DNA of 15,126 bases from Anaerolineaceae bacterium UBA5224 (GTDB taxonomy: Bacteria > Chloroflexota > Anaerolineae > Anaerolineales > Anaerolineaceae). The DNA lies in contig DHUW01000009.1 in assembly GCA_002409365.1 (NCBI GenBank), forward strand, positions 43,341 to 58,466, given 5' to 3'. Under the pieces are notes generated by a model. That model was not told where the DNA came from, searched no databases, and saw only the letters and a program-made list of their open reading frames with translations. Each line of letters starts with the position of its first letter. Within the stretch, counting starts at the first letter, position 1. Shown in pieces: positions 1 to 6,340 of this stretch. The position numbers were made by a program, and so were the translations under genes.

Positions 1-56
1 GGGCTTGCTCCTTTCGAGGTAATCTATTTAAATTAATGGTATCGTGTACAGACAAC

Positions 57-90
57 AAAAAAGGCAGACTGCGTCTGCCTTTCGTTTTTC
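57..90 (-). terminator. Rho-independent terminator of the LysM protein gene
   Basis: A perfect 10-bp stem (60-69 with 73-82, arms AAAGGCAGAC and GTCTGCCTTT) closes a 3-nt loop. Read on the minus strand it is followed by six T (complement of 57-62), which places it just after the stop of the LysM gene at 106. A T-rich run also follows on the plus strand (85-89), so it may work in both directions. Confidence 0.85.
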
Positions 91-105
91 TCAATCAATA
101 AGAAA

Positions 106-915
106 TTATTGTTCTGCCCTGTTTGAGCGCCACATGTAGACACCCAGACCGACACCAGCCAGGAGCACGATCAGACCTACAATTCCTAATATCGGGACTC
201 GGTTGACTGTGTCGCTGACCACTTCCGCACCAGGTTGGCTTGCCAGCTGGGCGCCGAAGTCGATCGTGGCAGATTCGCCTGCGCGAACTTCCAATGGGTA
301 GTTGGTCACAGTGGTCGGGTTGAAATCATCGGGGATAGCGATCGATATGTTGTAGGTTCCAACCGGAAGATCAGCAAAACAATAAGGGTCGACGATGTCC
401 GGGCTACCGGCAACTGTTGTGCCGGTTCTGGAGACGTTCCCTAAACGATCGTTGATGCTTACTTCACCGCCATAGAGGTAATCTTCACCTTCCGTGCGCT
501 TGCCGTTGCCATCCATGTCATGGAAAAGCACCACACAAATTTTAGCCAGACCGGGCATAGGTGTCAGCGTCGGGGTGATCTGATCAGGCGGGATCGTGGC
601 GGTCGGTGTGGCTGGCAGCGGGGTCACTTCAACCATCCCGATCACGATTTCGTCACCGCCGAAAACCTCACAGGCTTCAGTTAAACCGTTCAGGCGAATA
701 ATTTCTGAAATTGGCACACCGGTGCGCTCCTGGATCTGAGAACAAAATTCCCCTGGTTGGACAACATAAATGATCCTGCCAGCTGCATCCGCAGTCGGGG
801 TGTTGTACGGTGTTTGGGCATTGGCAATATTGCTTGTTTTACCAGCTGCAAAAGACAGCGATGAAATTAATAAAAAAAGGACTGCAAAAGATAGAAATTT
901 CGTTCTTTTGTTCAT
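106..915 (-). CDS. Secreted LysM protein with SdrD B-like domain and C-terminal membrane anchor
   Basis: Envelope protein of 269 aa, probably anchored by its C-terminus with the rest outside the cell. Residues 1-24 or so form a signal peptide (basic NKRTK, then a hydrophobic core). A LysM domain spans about 48-93 (YVVQPGE start, LNGLT middle, GDEIVIG end) and would bind N-acetylglucosamine-containing polymers such as peptidoglycan; C58 and C82 could pair within it. A Thr/Pro linker follows at 97-122. Residues 124-225 resemble an SdrD B-like or carboxypeptidase-regulatory beta-sandwich, with an acidic DMDGNGKR loop near 133 that could bind calcium and the usual LPVGTY motif. A transmembrane helix at about 240-261 ends in a short basic tail. 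The ATG has a good ribosome site (AGGAG, 6 nt spacing). The gene stands alone with its own promoter and terminator. The ligand and role are not known. Confidence 0.85.
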   Translation of the reverse strand: MNKRTKFLSFAVLFLLISSLSFAAGKTSNIANAQTPYNTPTADAAGRIIYVVQPGEFCSQIQERTGVPISEIIRLNGLTEACEVFGGDEIVIGMVEVTPLPATPTATIPPDQITPTLTPMPGLAKICVVLFHDMDGNGKRTEGEDYLYGGEVSINDRLGNVSRTGTTVAGSPDIVDPYCFADLPVGTYNISIAIPDDFNPTTVTNYPLEVRAGESATIDFGAQLASQPGAEVVSDTVNRVPILGIVGLIVLLAGVGLGVYMWRSNRAEQ

Positions 916-932
916 GGCATACTCCTGGATGG

Positions 933-941
933 ATTATATCA
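933..941 (-). promoter_or_regulatory. Extended -10 promoter for the LysM gene
   Basis: On the minus strand the sequence reads TGATATAAT, an extended -10 (TGn plus perfect TATAAT), 17 nt upstream of the start codon. No good -35 is visible at the normal distance. Confidence 0.55.
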
Positions 942-975
942 TTAGAGAAGTTTTCAATAAATCAAGACTCAATTA

Positions 976-1186
976 AGTAGAAGACTTTTTTGTGGAGTAG
1001 ATCTGCCATGATCTCCCGATTTACGGGAAGACTTTGAAGCCATCTCTAAAAATGGTGTGGTAAGGGAGACCTTCCACGGTCTCCGGTCTTCTGCATGGCA
1101 AGAACCTTATCCCCTTCGCTGCCAGGGCAGGGTTGTCACATATATGATTGCCTTTAAAAATTAACGCTGAATATATTGTCTTTGGG
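976..1186. other. Divergent intergenic region with inverted repeats
   Basis: No gene is visible. The stretch holds a 7-bp hairpin (GGAGACC 1065-1071 with GGTCTCC 1078-1084), a 5-bp hairpin (TCCCG/CGGGA, about 1016-1030), and an outer pair GAAGAC (1027-1032) with GTCTTC (1086-1091) that could enclose the 7-bp hairpin. Neither hairpin is followed by a clear T tract, so they do not look like terminators. Confidence 0.3.
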
Positions 1187-1192
1187 TAAAAT
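1187..1192 (+). promoter_or_regulatory. -10 box of a leaderless message
   Basis: TAAAAT ends six nucleotides before the ATG at 1199. With normal geometry transcription would start exactly on the A of that ATG. There is no Shine-Dalgarno sequence, which fits a leaderless mRNA. It would also leave the out-of-frame ATG at 1195 untranscribed. Confidence 0.45.
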
Positions 1193-1198
1193 ACATGC

Positions 1199-1975
1199 AT
1201 GCGATCGCGTTTCTCTTACAGGATGCTGATAATTATGGCGGTTTTGGTCTTTCTGAGTGCCTGCCAGGCTGAGGCTACTCAAACGCCTGAGCCTACCCTC
1301 ACACCTGCCCTGCCAACCCCTGAACCCAGTGCTACCATTGACTGGTTTCCACGCACGCCAACCGCTACACCCCAAATTCCAGTTACACCGCAACCCAGCC
1401 AAGCAACACGTACAACCCCAATAGCCGCCAACCTGATTGTTGCAGACGATTTCAGCGATAAGGAACTTTGGCAGACAAGCACAAGCTCTGCCGGCACGGT
1501 TGCTTATGAAACCGATGCACTTTCGCTGGCGCTGGCAAGCGGTAAAAATACCCTCACCAGCCTCAGCTCCCATGAATTGCCCCCAGATTTCTATCTCGAA
1601 ATCAACCTTGATGCCCTGATGTGTTCGCCTGAAGATCAGTTTGGGCTGATTCTATGGAACAATAGCTCCTCTGGCACCTATCGACTTTGGTTCAGCTGCT
1701 CGGGTCAGGTTATGCTGGACCGCGTTTTGCCATCCGGAATCACCGTCCTGCAAAAGTGGCAAATTGCCAGGAAATTTCAGATCGGTTCACCTGCCAAAAA
1801 CCGGATTGGGGTTCGCTCCCAAAACGGCAGTCTGGAAGTTTTCGTGAACCAAACGCAGCAGTTCTCTTATTCACCGTTAAGAGAAATATCGGGCGCCTTG
1901 GGGGTGATTGCGCAGAATAGCAGCGAGCACGCCCTGACTGTTCGGGTTTCTGATCTGGAAATTTCGAATCCATAA
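1199..1975 (+). CDS. Lipoprotein with Thr/Pro linker and lectin-like C-terminal domain
   Basis: Predicted lipoprotein of 258 aa. Residues 1-21 form a type II signal peptide with basic residues R2, R4 and R8, a hydrophobic core and the lipobox L19-S20-A21-C22; C22 would be lipidated and hold the protein on the outer face of the membrane. A Thr/Pro-rich spacer runs from about 27 to 75. Residues 80-258 look like a single concanavalin-like/LamG-type jelly roll: a DDFSD opening, alternating strands, and closing strands such as LEVFVNQ and ALGVIAQN. That architecture resembles the DUF1080-like domains found in exported Chloroflexota proteins, which bind or act on carbohydrates; no catalytic motif is visible. 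The start at 1199 is favoured because the next Met (residue 9) would remove the basic n-region. The function is unknown beyond surface binding. Confidence 0.8.
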   Translation: MRSRFSYRMLIIMAVLVFLSACQAEATQTPEPTLTPALPTPEPSATIDWFPRTPTATPQIPVTPQPSQATRTTPIAANLIVADDFSDKELWQTSTSSAGTVAYETDALSLALASGKNTLTSLSSHELPPDFYLEINLDALMCSPEDQFGLILWNNSSSGTYRLWFSCSGQVMLDRVLPSGITVLQKWQIARKFQIGSPAKNRIGVRSQNGSLEVFVNQTQQFSYSPLREISGALGVIAQNSSEHALTVRVSDLEISNP

Positions 1976-2027
1976 GATAGTCTCTTTACCCAACCTCAAA
2001 CTGATCAGCGAAACAAATAATCAAGGA

Positions 2028-2033
2028 TATAAT
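2028..2033 (+). promoter_or_regulatory. Possible -10 box of the nucleotidyltransferase operon
   Basis: A perfect TATAAT hexamer lies 50 nt upstream of the nucleotidyltransferase ATG. No -35 match is seen at 16-18 nt. The gene itself has a strong ribosome site, AGAGGAG, 3-6 nt before the ATG. Confidence 0.4.
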
Positions 2034-2083
2034 GGGGGAACATATTGAGATTTTCCATGTCTTGATGACAAGAAGAGGAGAGA

Positions 2084-3097
2084 ATGGACCAAAAACTCAA
2101 AATCATCATTCCCATGGCTGGTCTTGGAAGTCGCCTGCGTCCACTAACCTGGAGCCGGCCCAAACCGTTGGTGTCCCTTGCAGGAGCCACAGTACTTGAT
2201 CACCTCCTGGCCACCTTCAAGACGGTACCTGAGATTGAAAAAGCAGAATATGTGTTCATTATGTCTCCTGGTCAGCAAACGCTCATCCAGGCTCACATGC
2301 AGAAAAACTACCCCAAACTCAAAGTACATTACTTGGAACAGCCCGAAAAAAAAGGTCAATCCGATGCTCTTTGGAATGCCCGCGATTATCTGGACGGTCC
2401 CGCATTGATAGTTTTTTCGGATACCTTGATCCAAAATGACTTCAGCGGCATTGCCAATGAAGACCTGGATGCTATCGCCTGGGTCAAAGCCGTACCAGAC
2501 CCCCGTCGGTTTGGTGTAGTGGAAGTAGATTCGCGTGGCTTGGTCACCAGCCTGATCGAAAAACCGAATGATATGAACAACAACCTGGCAGTGGTAGGTT
2601 GTTACTTTTTCAATGACGGTAAAAAGCTGCTTCGGGCAATTGAAGAGCAGATAGAACGCAAAATTGCCCTGCGAGGTGAGTATTATCTTACCGACGCTCT
2701 CAATCTGATGCTTGAACATCGGGCAACAATGCGGGTTGAGCAGGTCAAGGTTTGGCTCGATGCCGGCACCTCCGAAGCCTTGCTGGATACCAACCGTTAT
2801 CTCCTTGAAAATGGACGGGCTAATATGGAAGAACCAGGCACCTATGATGATAATGTCATCATCCCCCCTGTTTTCATCCATCCTGATGCTCGAGTTAACA
2901 CCTCAATCATCGGTCCATATGTGTCAATCGCCGCAGGCAGCATCATCAGCAACAGCACCATCAAAGATTCGATCCTCAGCCAGGGAGTGCATATCACCGG
3001 CTCGAACCTGGAAGGATCACTCCTCGGATATGATGTGGTCATCAATGGGATGAAAGGTAAATTTAACCTCGGAGACAACTCCTGGGCGAATTGGTAA
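2084..3097 (+). CDS. Sugar-1-phosphate nucleotidyltransferase with C-terminal left-handed beta-helix
   Basis: Cytoplasmic enzyme of 337 aa that should join an NTP to a sugar 1-phosphate, giving an NDP-sugar and pyrophosphate. The N-terminal Rossmann-like domain (about 1-250) has the signature GLGSRLRPLT at 13-22 with R17 and the downstream lysine K27. It also has FSD with D113 where the family has its metal Asp (commonly G-D), IEKP with K160, and WLDAGT with D226, matching the second metal Asp of RmlA-type enzymes. The C-terminal part (about 262-325) has hexapeptide-like turns of a left-handed beta-helix, as in long-form RmlA and archaeal relatives. No GlmU acetyltransferase motif is clear. 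Glucose-1-phosphate thymidylyl- or uridylyltransferase is most likely, but the nucleotide and sugar cannot be read from sequence. It is followed after 27 nt by the aminotransferase gene, probably in the same transcript. Confidence 0.88.
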   Translation: MDQKLKIIIPMAGLGSRLRPLTWSRPKPLVSLAGATVLDHLLATFKTVPEIEKAEYVFIMSPGQQTLIQAHMQKNYPKLKVHYLEQPEKKGQSDALWNARDYLDGPALIVFSDTLIQNDFSGIANEDLDAIAWVKAVPDPRRFGVVEVDSRGLVTSLIEKPNDMNNNLAVVGCYFFNDGKKLLRAIEEQIERKIALRGEYYLTDALNLMLEHRATMRVEQVKVWLDAGTSEALLDTNRYLLENGRANMEEPGTYDDNVIIPPVFIHPDARVNTSIIGPYVSIAAGSIISNSTIKDSILSQGVHITGSNLEGSLLGYDVVINGMKGKFNLGDNSWANW

Positions 3098-3124
3098 AAA
3101 TCACAAAACATAAAAGGAGAGTTA

Positions 3125-4279
3125 ATGAAAAGGGTATTATCTGAAAAGGTAGCAGGGCTAAAACCGTCGGGTATCCGTCTGTTTTTTGATATAGCTGCAA
3201 CCATGAAAGATGTCATCTCACTTGGCATCGGAGAACCGGATTTTGACACCCCTGAACCAATAATTCAGGCAGGTGTCGAAGCTTTGCGGCGGGGTGAAAC
3301 TCACTACACCTCAAACCACGGGCTCCTGGTCCTCAGGCAAGCTGTTGCTGATCACCTCAAACGCTTGTATTCTGTTGAGTACTTCACAAACGAGATCGTC
3401 ATGACCGTTGGGGTTTCCGAAGCCCTTTACCTGGCGTTCACCGCAATTCTTGACCCTGAAGATGAAGTAATCATTCCAACTCCTTGCTTTGTATCCTATC
3501 AAGCCGAAGTAGCCATGGCGGGTGGTGTCCCGGTTGAGGTATCAACCTACGTCGAAAACAACTTCGTTCCAAGAATCGAAGACATCCAGGCTGCCATCAC
3601 TCCTAAAACCCGGGCGATCCTGATCGGTAGCCCAAGCAACCCCACAGGTGCCGTTTATGACCGCGAATTCCTGCTGCAGTTGGCAGACCTTGCAGAAAAA
3701 CGCGATCTGATCGTGGTTTCAGATGAGATCTACGACCGCCTGGTTTATGGTACGGAACATGTTTGCTTCGCCAGTTTGCCCGGTATGCAGGAACGAACCA
3801 TTCTTTTGGGTGGTTTCTCAAAAGCGTACGCCATGACTGGCTGGAGAATCGGATATGCCGCTGGTCCGAAAGATATTCTTAACGGCATGGTTCGCGTGCA
3901 TCAATATTCTGTCATGTCTGCACCTACTGTTTCACAATATGCTGCCCTCTCTGCACTCATGATTGGTGAGCCTTATGTACAGGAAATGCACAAGGAATAC
4001 GACCGTCGTAGAAAATTGGTTGTTAAAAGGCTCAACTCGATCGGATTAAAAACTTTTGAGCCCAAGGGTGCCTTCTATGCCTTCCCTGACCTGCGCTCAA
4101 CTGGTTTAAGCGATGATGAATTCTGTAACCGCCTGCTCCAGGAAGAAAAAGTAGCCATTGTGCCGGGAAACGCTTTTGGCGATTCTGGTACTGGATTCGC
4201 CCGTGTTTCTTACGCAACCTCCTATGAACATCTGGAAGAAGCGCTGGATCGAATTGAACACTTTGTCAACCGGATCTGA
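3125..4279 (+). CDS. Class I PLP-dependent aminotransferase, PatA-like
   Basis: Cytoplasmic fold-type I aminotransferase of 384 aa, normal length for the AspC/PatA group. Visible active-site elements are the GEPDFDTP substrate loop (36-43), NPTG at 172-175 with N172, D200 and Y203 (SDEIYD) that hold the PLP ring, the Schiff-base lysine K233 in GGFSKAYAMTGWR, and R360 (FARVSYA) that binds the substrate carboxylate. The stretch RVHQYSVMSAP after the PLP site closely resembles Bacillus PatA, which acts on N-acetyl-LL-diaminopimelate and aromatic or aspartate substrates. Exact specificity is not determined by sequence alone. The start has a strong AAAAGGAGA site 4 nt upstream. Sharing an operon with a nucleotidyltransferase could suggest amino-sugar synthesis, but the protein belongs to the amino-acid group and not the DegT/ArnB sugar aminotransferase family. 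Confidence 0.92.
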   Translation: MKRVLSEKVAGLKPSGIRLFFDIAATMKDVISLGIGEPDFDTPEPIIQAGVEALRRGETHYTSNHGLLVLRQAVADHLKRLYSVEYFTNEIVMTVGVSEALYLAFTAILDPEDEVIIPTPCFVSYQAEVAMAGGVPVEVSTYVENNFVPRIEDIQAAITPKTRAILIGSPSNPTGAVYDREFLLQLADLAEKRDLIVVSDEIYDRLVYGTEHVCFASLPGMQERTILLGGFSKAYAMTGWRIGYAAGPKDILNGMVRVHQYSVMSAPTVSQYAALSALMIGEPYVQEMHKEYDRRRKLVVKRLNSIGLKTFEPKGAFYAFPDLRSTGLSDDEFCNRLLQEEKVAIVPGNAFGDSGTGFARVSYATSYEHLEEALDRIEHFVNRI

Positions 4280-4309
4280 TCAAAATAGCCCGACCTCAAT
4301 ACCAAATTC

Positions 4310-4341
4310 ATGCGCGAGTATAGACACTCGCGCATTTTTTT
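4310..4341 (+). terminator. Rho-independent terminator of the nucleotidyltransferase-aminotransferase operon
   Basis: A perfect 10-bp stem (ATGCGCGAGT 4310-4319, ACTCGCGCAT 4326-4335) with a 6-nt loop runs into seven T (4335-4341). It lies 31 nt after the aminotransferase stop codon. Confidence 0.92.
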
Positions 4342-4349
4342 GTTATTAT
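4321..4349 (+). promoter_or_regulatory. Promoter of the GNAT gene, overlapping the terminator
   Basis: TAGACA (4321-4326, five of six matches to TTGACA) is separated by exactly 17 nt from TATTAT (4344-4349), which also carries the TGn extension (4341-4343). The -35 lies in the loop of the upstream terminator hairpin. Confidence 0.55.
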
Positions 4350-4384
4350 AGCTGAACATTAAAAAAAACAAGGAGTGGCGCATA

Positions 4385-4954
4385 ATGACTATTGAGATTA
4401 AGCCCTTATCCCCGAATCTAGCCGAAACCTTTACCTCCTATATCAGCAGCATGGATTTTCGACATGCCCCCCACTGGCAATTCTGCAATTGTCAGTATTA
4501 TCATTTGAAATGCACAACCGAAGAATGGCGCGCTCGCTCCGCCGAAGCAAACCAGGAATTGGCACATGAAAATATCAGCAACGGTGTGATGAAAGGCTTC
4601 ATGGCTTTTGATGGAGATAAACCTGTAGGCTGGGTCAATGCCAATGACTGGCAAAATTACGCTTTGCTGGAAGATGACCCCGAGATGCTTCAATTTGAGG
4701 GTAAATCTGGCGTGGTCGTTTGTTTCCTTATCCACCCCGATTATCGCGGGCAAGGGCTCGCCCAGCGGATGCTTGAAACCGTTGTGGAGGACTTCCGTAA
4801 GCAAGGCTTTGACCGTGTTGTCGGGCGGCCTTTTCTCTGGAGCGCACATCCCGAGCGCCAGTATCACGGTGTTCCAAACATGTTCGAAAAATTGGGGTTT
4901 GAAAAAGTCTCAGAGAAAAATGGCGTGTACACTTACGTACTCGAGTTGAAGTAA
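4385..4954 (+). CDS. GNAT-family N-acetyltransferase with N-terminal cysteine cluster
   Basis: Soluble acyltransferase of 189 aa that should move an acetyl group from acetyl-CoA to an amine. The core GNAT fold occupies about 65-188. The acetyl-CoA pyrophosphate loop is RGQGLA at 121-126, following the strand VVVCFLIHPDY, and the C-terminal YTYVLELK forms the last strand. Residues 27-43 carry an unusual aromatic and cysteine-rich segment (C34, C36, H40, C43), placed where the acceptor site or a metal could sit; I recall related GNAT proteins with a similar motif but no assigned substrate. The ATG is preceded by AAGGAG at 9 nt spacing. It is a single-gene unit with its own promoter and terminator. 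The substrate is unknown. Confidence 0.85.
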   Translation: MTIEIKPLSPNLAETFTSYISSMDFRHAPHWQFCNCQYYHLKCTTEEWRARSAEANQELAHENISNGVMKGFMAFDGDKPVGWVNANDWQNYALLEDDPEMLQFEGKSGVVVCFLIHPDYRGQGLAQRMLETVVEDFRKQGFDRVVGRPFLWSAHPERQYHGVPNMFEKLGFEKVSEKNGVYTYVLELK

Positions 4955-4985
4955 CCCTTGGAACAATTCTAAATTCTTAAAGTAT

Positions 4986-5015
4986 TTGGGCGGGTTTTGA
5001 ACCCGCCCAATTTTT
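4986..5015 (+). terminator. Rho-independent terminator after the GNAT gene
   Basis: A perfect 11-bp GC-rich stem (4986-4996 with 5000-5010, core GGGCGGG/CCCGCCC) and 3-nt loop are followed by five T. It also sits just past the stop of the convergent minus-strand gene, but on that strand the run after the stem is less T-rich. Confidence 0.92.
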
Positions 5016-5028
5016 ATAATAAGACCTG

Positions 5029-5346
5029 TTATGGCCGCCAGTTGCCGATACCCTTCCAGGCATGGTCAAGATGTTCCGCCAGAACATCCTTCAGTTTGTA
5101 TTTGATAGTCTGGCGGACTGCCATCATCAATTCTTCCCCACCGATCTCATACAAACGGCGCCCGATCGCTTTTGCATCACGATGATGGTATTGATAATCA
5201 AAAGGACCTCCAGGAGCAAGGGAGATAAAATCGTCCGTCTTCCCAATTTGAACAAGTTGATCGATCATCTTTTTGACCTCAGCCTTATTTTGCGGGTCAA
5301 GTGCTCTAATTTCTGGTTCGCCAAAGATTTTATTGATGATGCTCAT
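5029..5346 (-). CDS. Small protein of unknown family
   Basis: I do not recognise this 105-aa protein with confidence. It has no signal peptide or membrane segment and looks like a soluble, mostly helical cytoplasmic protein. Its clearest features are a central LAPGGPFDYQYHHRDAK segment and the C-terminal pattern IGGEELMMAV ... LAEHLDHAWKGIGNW, with conserved-looking Gly, His and Trp residues. The start is placed at 5346 rather than at an upstream in-frame ATG (5370) because AGGAGTG lies a few nucleotides before this codon and the upstream ATG has no ribosome site. It is convergent with the GNAT gene and has its own TATAAT upstream. I assign no function. Confidence 0.75.
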   Translation of the reverse strand: MSIINKIFGEPEIRALDPQNKAEVKKMIDQLVQIGKTDDFISLAPGGPFDYQYHHRDAKAIGRRLYEIGGEELMMAVRQTIKYKLKDVLAEHLDHAWKGIGNWRP

Positions 5347-5369
5347 GGTCACTCCTCTTTCCTCACCCA

Positions 5370-5375
5370 ATTATA
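5370..5375 (-). promoter_or_regulatory. -10 box for the small unknown gene
   Basis: On the minus strand TATAAT occurs 23 nt before the chosen start at 5346. A weak TTGGTC lies 18 nt further upstream. The upstream in-frame ATG at 5370 overlaps this box, which supports the downstream start. Confidence 0.45.
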
Positions 5376-5433
5376 GTAGATAGTAATCCAAATGACCAAA
5401 AATCAATAGCTTCATCCTGTATAGTCTCTTGGC

Positions 5434-5462
5434 TTGAAACCAAACTCCGAAAGGTATAGTAT
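5434..5462 (+). promoter_or_regulatory. Possible promoter of the PhnB-like/NTF2-like pair
   Basis: TTGAAA (5434-5439) and TAGTAT (5457-5462) are 17 nt apart; TATAGT (5455-5460) is an alternative -10 with a 15-nt spacer. The first gene starts 33 nt downstream. Confidence 0.4.
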
Positions 5463-5495
5463 GAAAACAATAGTCAGAGAAAAAGGAGTTTCAAA

Positions 5496-5921
5496 ATGGC
5501 TGATAGAATGGATGTTTACCTGAACTTCAATGGCAATGCTTCGGCAGTAGCCTTGTTATATGGAAAAGTGTTCGACAAAAATGTGGAAATAATGAAGTTT
5601 AAAGAATTTCCTACATTTGCTGAAATGGAGGGGGTCAACCCGGATTGGATCGGTCATGCCGAGATCAGTTTCGATAATTCAAATCTGATGTTCTCTGATG
5701 GACCAGGTATGAAGATGGTTCAAGGGAACAATTTTTCGCTTTCCTGGGCAACCGACAACAAAGAAAAATTTTCCAAAGTCTGGAACAATTTTGTTCGTGA
5801 AGGTGCAAATGTTAAGGAAGAGCCTATGAAGACCTTCTTTGCTTCACTTTATGGCAGATTGGAAGATCCGTTTGGAATTTCCTGGTTGTTATTGTATAAC
5901 GATCAGAATGAGACGATGTGA
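5496..5921 (+). CDS. PhnB-like VOC (glyoxalase/bleomycin resistance fold) protein
   Basis: Soluble 141-aa protein of the vicinal-oxygen-chelate superfamily, PhnB-like branch. Family marks are the opening YLNFNGNASAVALLYGKVF (8-26), a GHAEISF strand around H54, and the closing YGRLEDPFGISWLL (119-132), which is nearly the group consensus. The length is normal. PhnB-like proteins are usually dimeric, and most have no known substrate; despite the name there are no phosphonate genes here. The start is fixed by AAAAGGAG 8 nt before the ATG. The stop TGA overlaps the possible GTG start of the next gene (ATGTGA), so the two are probably translated together. Confidence 0.88.
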   Translation: MADRMDVYLNFNGNASAVALLYGKVFDKNVEIMKFKEFPTFAEMEGVNPDWIGHAEISFDNSNLMFSDGPGMKMVQGNNFSLSWATDNKEKFSKVWNNFVREGANVKEEPMKTFFASLYGRLEDPFGISWLLLYNDQNETM

Positions 5922-6337
5922 AAATGGAACCGCTGGATATCTTACAAAAATATATTGATGCTGTTGAGCACAAAGATATTGACGCGTTGATGGAACTCTA
6001 TGACGAAGATGCGCGCCAATTCGATACCTGGGATCAATGGGAGTTTGATAAGACGCAATTGCGAAAGAGTTTTGAGGGCTGGTTCGAGTGGATGGGCGAA
6101 GACTATAATCACCCGGTTTTTACCGATGTACGGATGCTGCAGGAGGAAAAGCTTGCGGTGCTAAATGGATATACCATCTTTACGAGAATGAACCCGCGGG
6201 GCGTGCCAATTGAGTCCATCAAGAACAGGTTTACCTTTGTCTTGATCCATGAAAAAGATGTCTGGAAAATATGGCACGAACATTATTCCATCCCGGTTGA
6301 AATGGAAAATCTCAAAGGAATTTTCGCCGAGGAATAA
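5918..6337 (+). CDS. NTF2/SnoaL-like (DUF4440-type) protein
   Basis: Small cone-shaped-fold protein of up to 139 aa. The N-terminal helix LDILQKYIDAVEHKDIDAL followed by MELYDEDAR, and the C-terminal WKIWHEHYSIPV, are typical of ketosteroid-isomerase-like SnoaL/DUF4440 proteins. No catalytic pair can be assigned, and members range from enzymes to binding proteins. Two starts are possible: GTG at 5918, overlapping the previous stop by 4 nt, or ATG at 5924, two nt after that stop. Both imply translational coupling, since no good independent ribosome site is visible. Pairing with a PhnB-like protein suggests a shared small-molecule task, but which one is unknown. Only 3 nt separate its stop from that of the convergent galE. 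Confidence 0.82.
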   Translation: MKMEPLDILQKYIDAVEHKDIDALMELYDEDARQFDTWDQWEFDKTQLRKSFEGWFEWMGEDYNHPVFTDVRMLQEEKLAVLNGYTIFTRMNPRGVPIESIKNRFTFVLIHEKDVWKIWHEHYSIPVEMENLKGIFAEE

Positions 6338-6340
6338 CTT

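Noticed and set aside
1154..1573. A 139-codon minus-strand open frame over the lipoprotein start
   Set aside because: It is a shadow of the Thr/Pro linker region with a Cys- and Gly-rich unnatural composition.
2144..2881. A 245-codon open frame on the minus strand
   Set aside because: It lies entirely antisense to the nucleotidyltransferase, whose motifs are unmistakable; its translation has low-complexity hydrophobic runs and matches nothing I know.
2084..4279. Nucleotidyltransferase-aminotransferase pair as a dedicated amino-sugar pathway
   Set aside because: The aminotransferase belongs to the amino-acid PatA/AspC group, and no dehydratase, ketoreductase or glycosyltransferase is adjacent.
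4418..4867. A 149-codon open frame antisense to the GNAT gene
   Set aside because: The GNAT gene has the acetyl-CoA motif, ribosome site, promoter and terminator; the antisense frame has none of these.
4986..5010. Long perfect inverted repeat as an attachment site or IS end
   Set aside because: It has the size, short loop and T tract of an intrinsic terminator at the end of the GNAT gene; no transposase or integrase is nearby.
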